The position numbers and the translations under genes are program-made. A model generated the notes under the pieces. It saw only the letters and a list, made by a program, of their open reading frames with translations. It was not told the DNA's origin and searched no databases. Below are positions 63,480 to 64,000 of a DNA stretch of 64,000 nucleotides, one piece after another (positions within the stretch are counted from its first letter, which is position 1; each line of letters opens with the position of its first letter). This DNA comes from Candidatus Schekmanbacteria bacterium. Its GTDB lineage: Bacteria; Schekmanbacteria; GWA2-38-11; J061. The stretch is from NCBI GenBank assembly GCA_016219965.1, contig JACRJM010000001.1, positions 114,490 through 178,489 on the forward strand. Direction: 5' to 3'.

Positions 63480-63743
63480 TTGGCACACAAGAAAGCCGGC
63501 GGCAGTTCCACAAACGGACGCGATAGCATTGGAAGACGTTTAGGCGTTAAGAGATTCAGCGGACAGAAGGTTAATGGCGGCGGAATCTTAGTAAGGCAGC
63601 GGGGCACAAAATTCCTCCCTGGGAAGAATGTAGGCAGAGGGAAGGATGACACTTTGTTTGCAAAAATAAGCGGCACGGTTGCATTTGAATGGGTAACAAA
63701 AGATAAGAAACAGATCAGCGTCTATCCAGAACAAAGTATTTAA
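63480..63743 (+). CDS. rpmA: 50S ribosomal protein L27
   Basis: 87 aa starting with TTG 63480 (GAGGG upstream). [25 protein letters not shown] is the invariant N-terminal arm that reaches the peptidyl-transferase centre; it starts right after Met with no cleavable extension. The C-terminus [23 protein letters not shown] is complete. Confidence 0.97.
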   Translation: MAHKKAGGSSTNGRDSIGRRLGVKRFSGQKVNGGGILVRQRGTKFLPGKNVGRGKDDTLFAKISGTVAFEWVTKDKKQISVYPEQSI

Positions 63744-63755
63744 CATAACCTCCCT

Positions 63756-64000
63756 GTGTTTATCGATTCGGCAAAGGTATTTGTAAAAGCCGGTGATGGT
63801 GGCAACGGGTGCGCAAGTTTCAGGCGCGAAAAATATGTTCCCTTCGGAGGCCCTAACGGAGGGGATGGCGGTGACGGCGGAAGCGTAATATTCAGGGCGA
63901 CCTCAAGTAAATCCACACTCATAGATTTCCGGTATCAGCCTCATATCCGTGCAGGAAAGGGTATGCATGGAAAGGGTTCCGACCTTCACGGGAAAAACGG
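63756..64000 (+). CDS. obg: GTPase Obg/CgtA (N-terminal part, cut by window edge)
   Basis: The reading from GTG 63756 gives [44 protein letters not shown], the Gly-rich Obg fold, and [16 protein letters not shown] at the window edge. Obg binds the 50S subunit and helps ribosome maturation. The start lies 12 bases after rpmA and lacks a purine-rich ribosome site, so translational coupling is likely. Confidence 0.95.
   Translation, partial: MFIDSAKVFVKAGDGGNGCASFRREKYVPFGGPNGGDGGDGGSVIFRATSSKSTLIDFRYQPHIRAGKGMHGKGSDLHGKN

Overview
The window comes from a Gram-negative bacterium of moderate GC content with dense gene packing on both strands. Outer-membrane biology is evident: an SLBB polysaccharide exporter, a Mla/MCE lipid-transport operon, type II secretion genes and a TonB-dependent receptor. 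Gene orders such as tyrA-aroA-cmk-rpsA-IHF and ftsH-folP-cdaA-ybbR-pdxJ resemble those of deltaproteobacteria and allied candidate phyla (Schekmanbacteria-like lineages are my low-confidence guess). No rRNA, tRNA, CRISPR array or prophage was recognised.

Layout. 1-2.7 kb (minus): start of an RmlD-like gene and a large SLBB export protein. 2.9-3.8 kb: hisG, followed by two REP-like hairpins. 4.1-9.4 kb (plus): an Mla-type operon (mlaE, mlaF, MCE protein) with an unknown gene and a DnaC/IstB-like ATPase inserted between mlaE and mlaF, ending in a Trp-Pro-repeat secreted protein. 9.4-15.8 kb (plus): ligA, a PhnP-like hydrolase, a repeat-bearing gap, a sulfate block (cysH, DASS transporter, universal stress protein) and an HU gene with a consensus promoter and terminator. 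15.9-21.8 kb (minus): TatD-radical SAM fusion, metG, a propeller lipoprotein and radA. 21.8-23.3 kb: a structured repeat and two toxin-antitoxin pairs (hicBA, vapBC). 23.4-29.7 kb (plus): gspEFGHIJK. 29.9-38.9 kb: two hybrid histidine kinases, an HD-GYP response regulator, a periplasmic binding protein and a TonB-dependent receptor. 39-41.5 kb (minus): gpsA-larB-bioD. 41.6-44.8 kb: miaB, an FAH-family hydrolase and a type III polyketide synthase.

44.8-47.2 kb is the most disturbed stretch. It holds a second copy of the structured repeat, a PH-like membrane protein, a DUF2442 gene followed by a DUF4160 remnant, a degenerate duplicate of the 3' end of ftsK, a decayed IS200-type transposase, and a MazEF-like module with an excellent promoter and operator. 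47.2-64 kb is core: ftsK, ftsH, folP, cdaA, ybbR, pdxJ, asd, pgsA, der, IHF, rpsA, cmk, aroA, tyrA, rplU, rpmA and the start of obg.

The items most worth following are: two 123-125-nt repeats whose terminal stems differ but still pair (21784 and 44819); a second repeat family with a conserved loop and variable stems (12272, 12417, 26365); the duplicated ftsK tail beside mobile and toxin genes; and the DnaC-like pair inside the Mla operon. All comparisons were made by eye, and family names come from recognised motifs, not from database searches.
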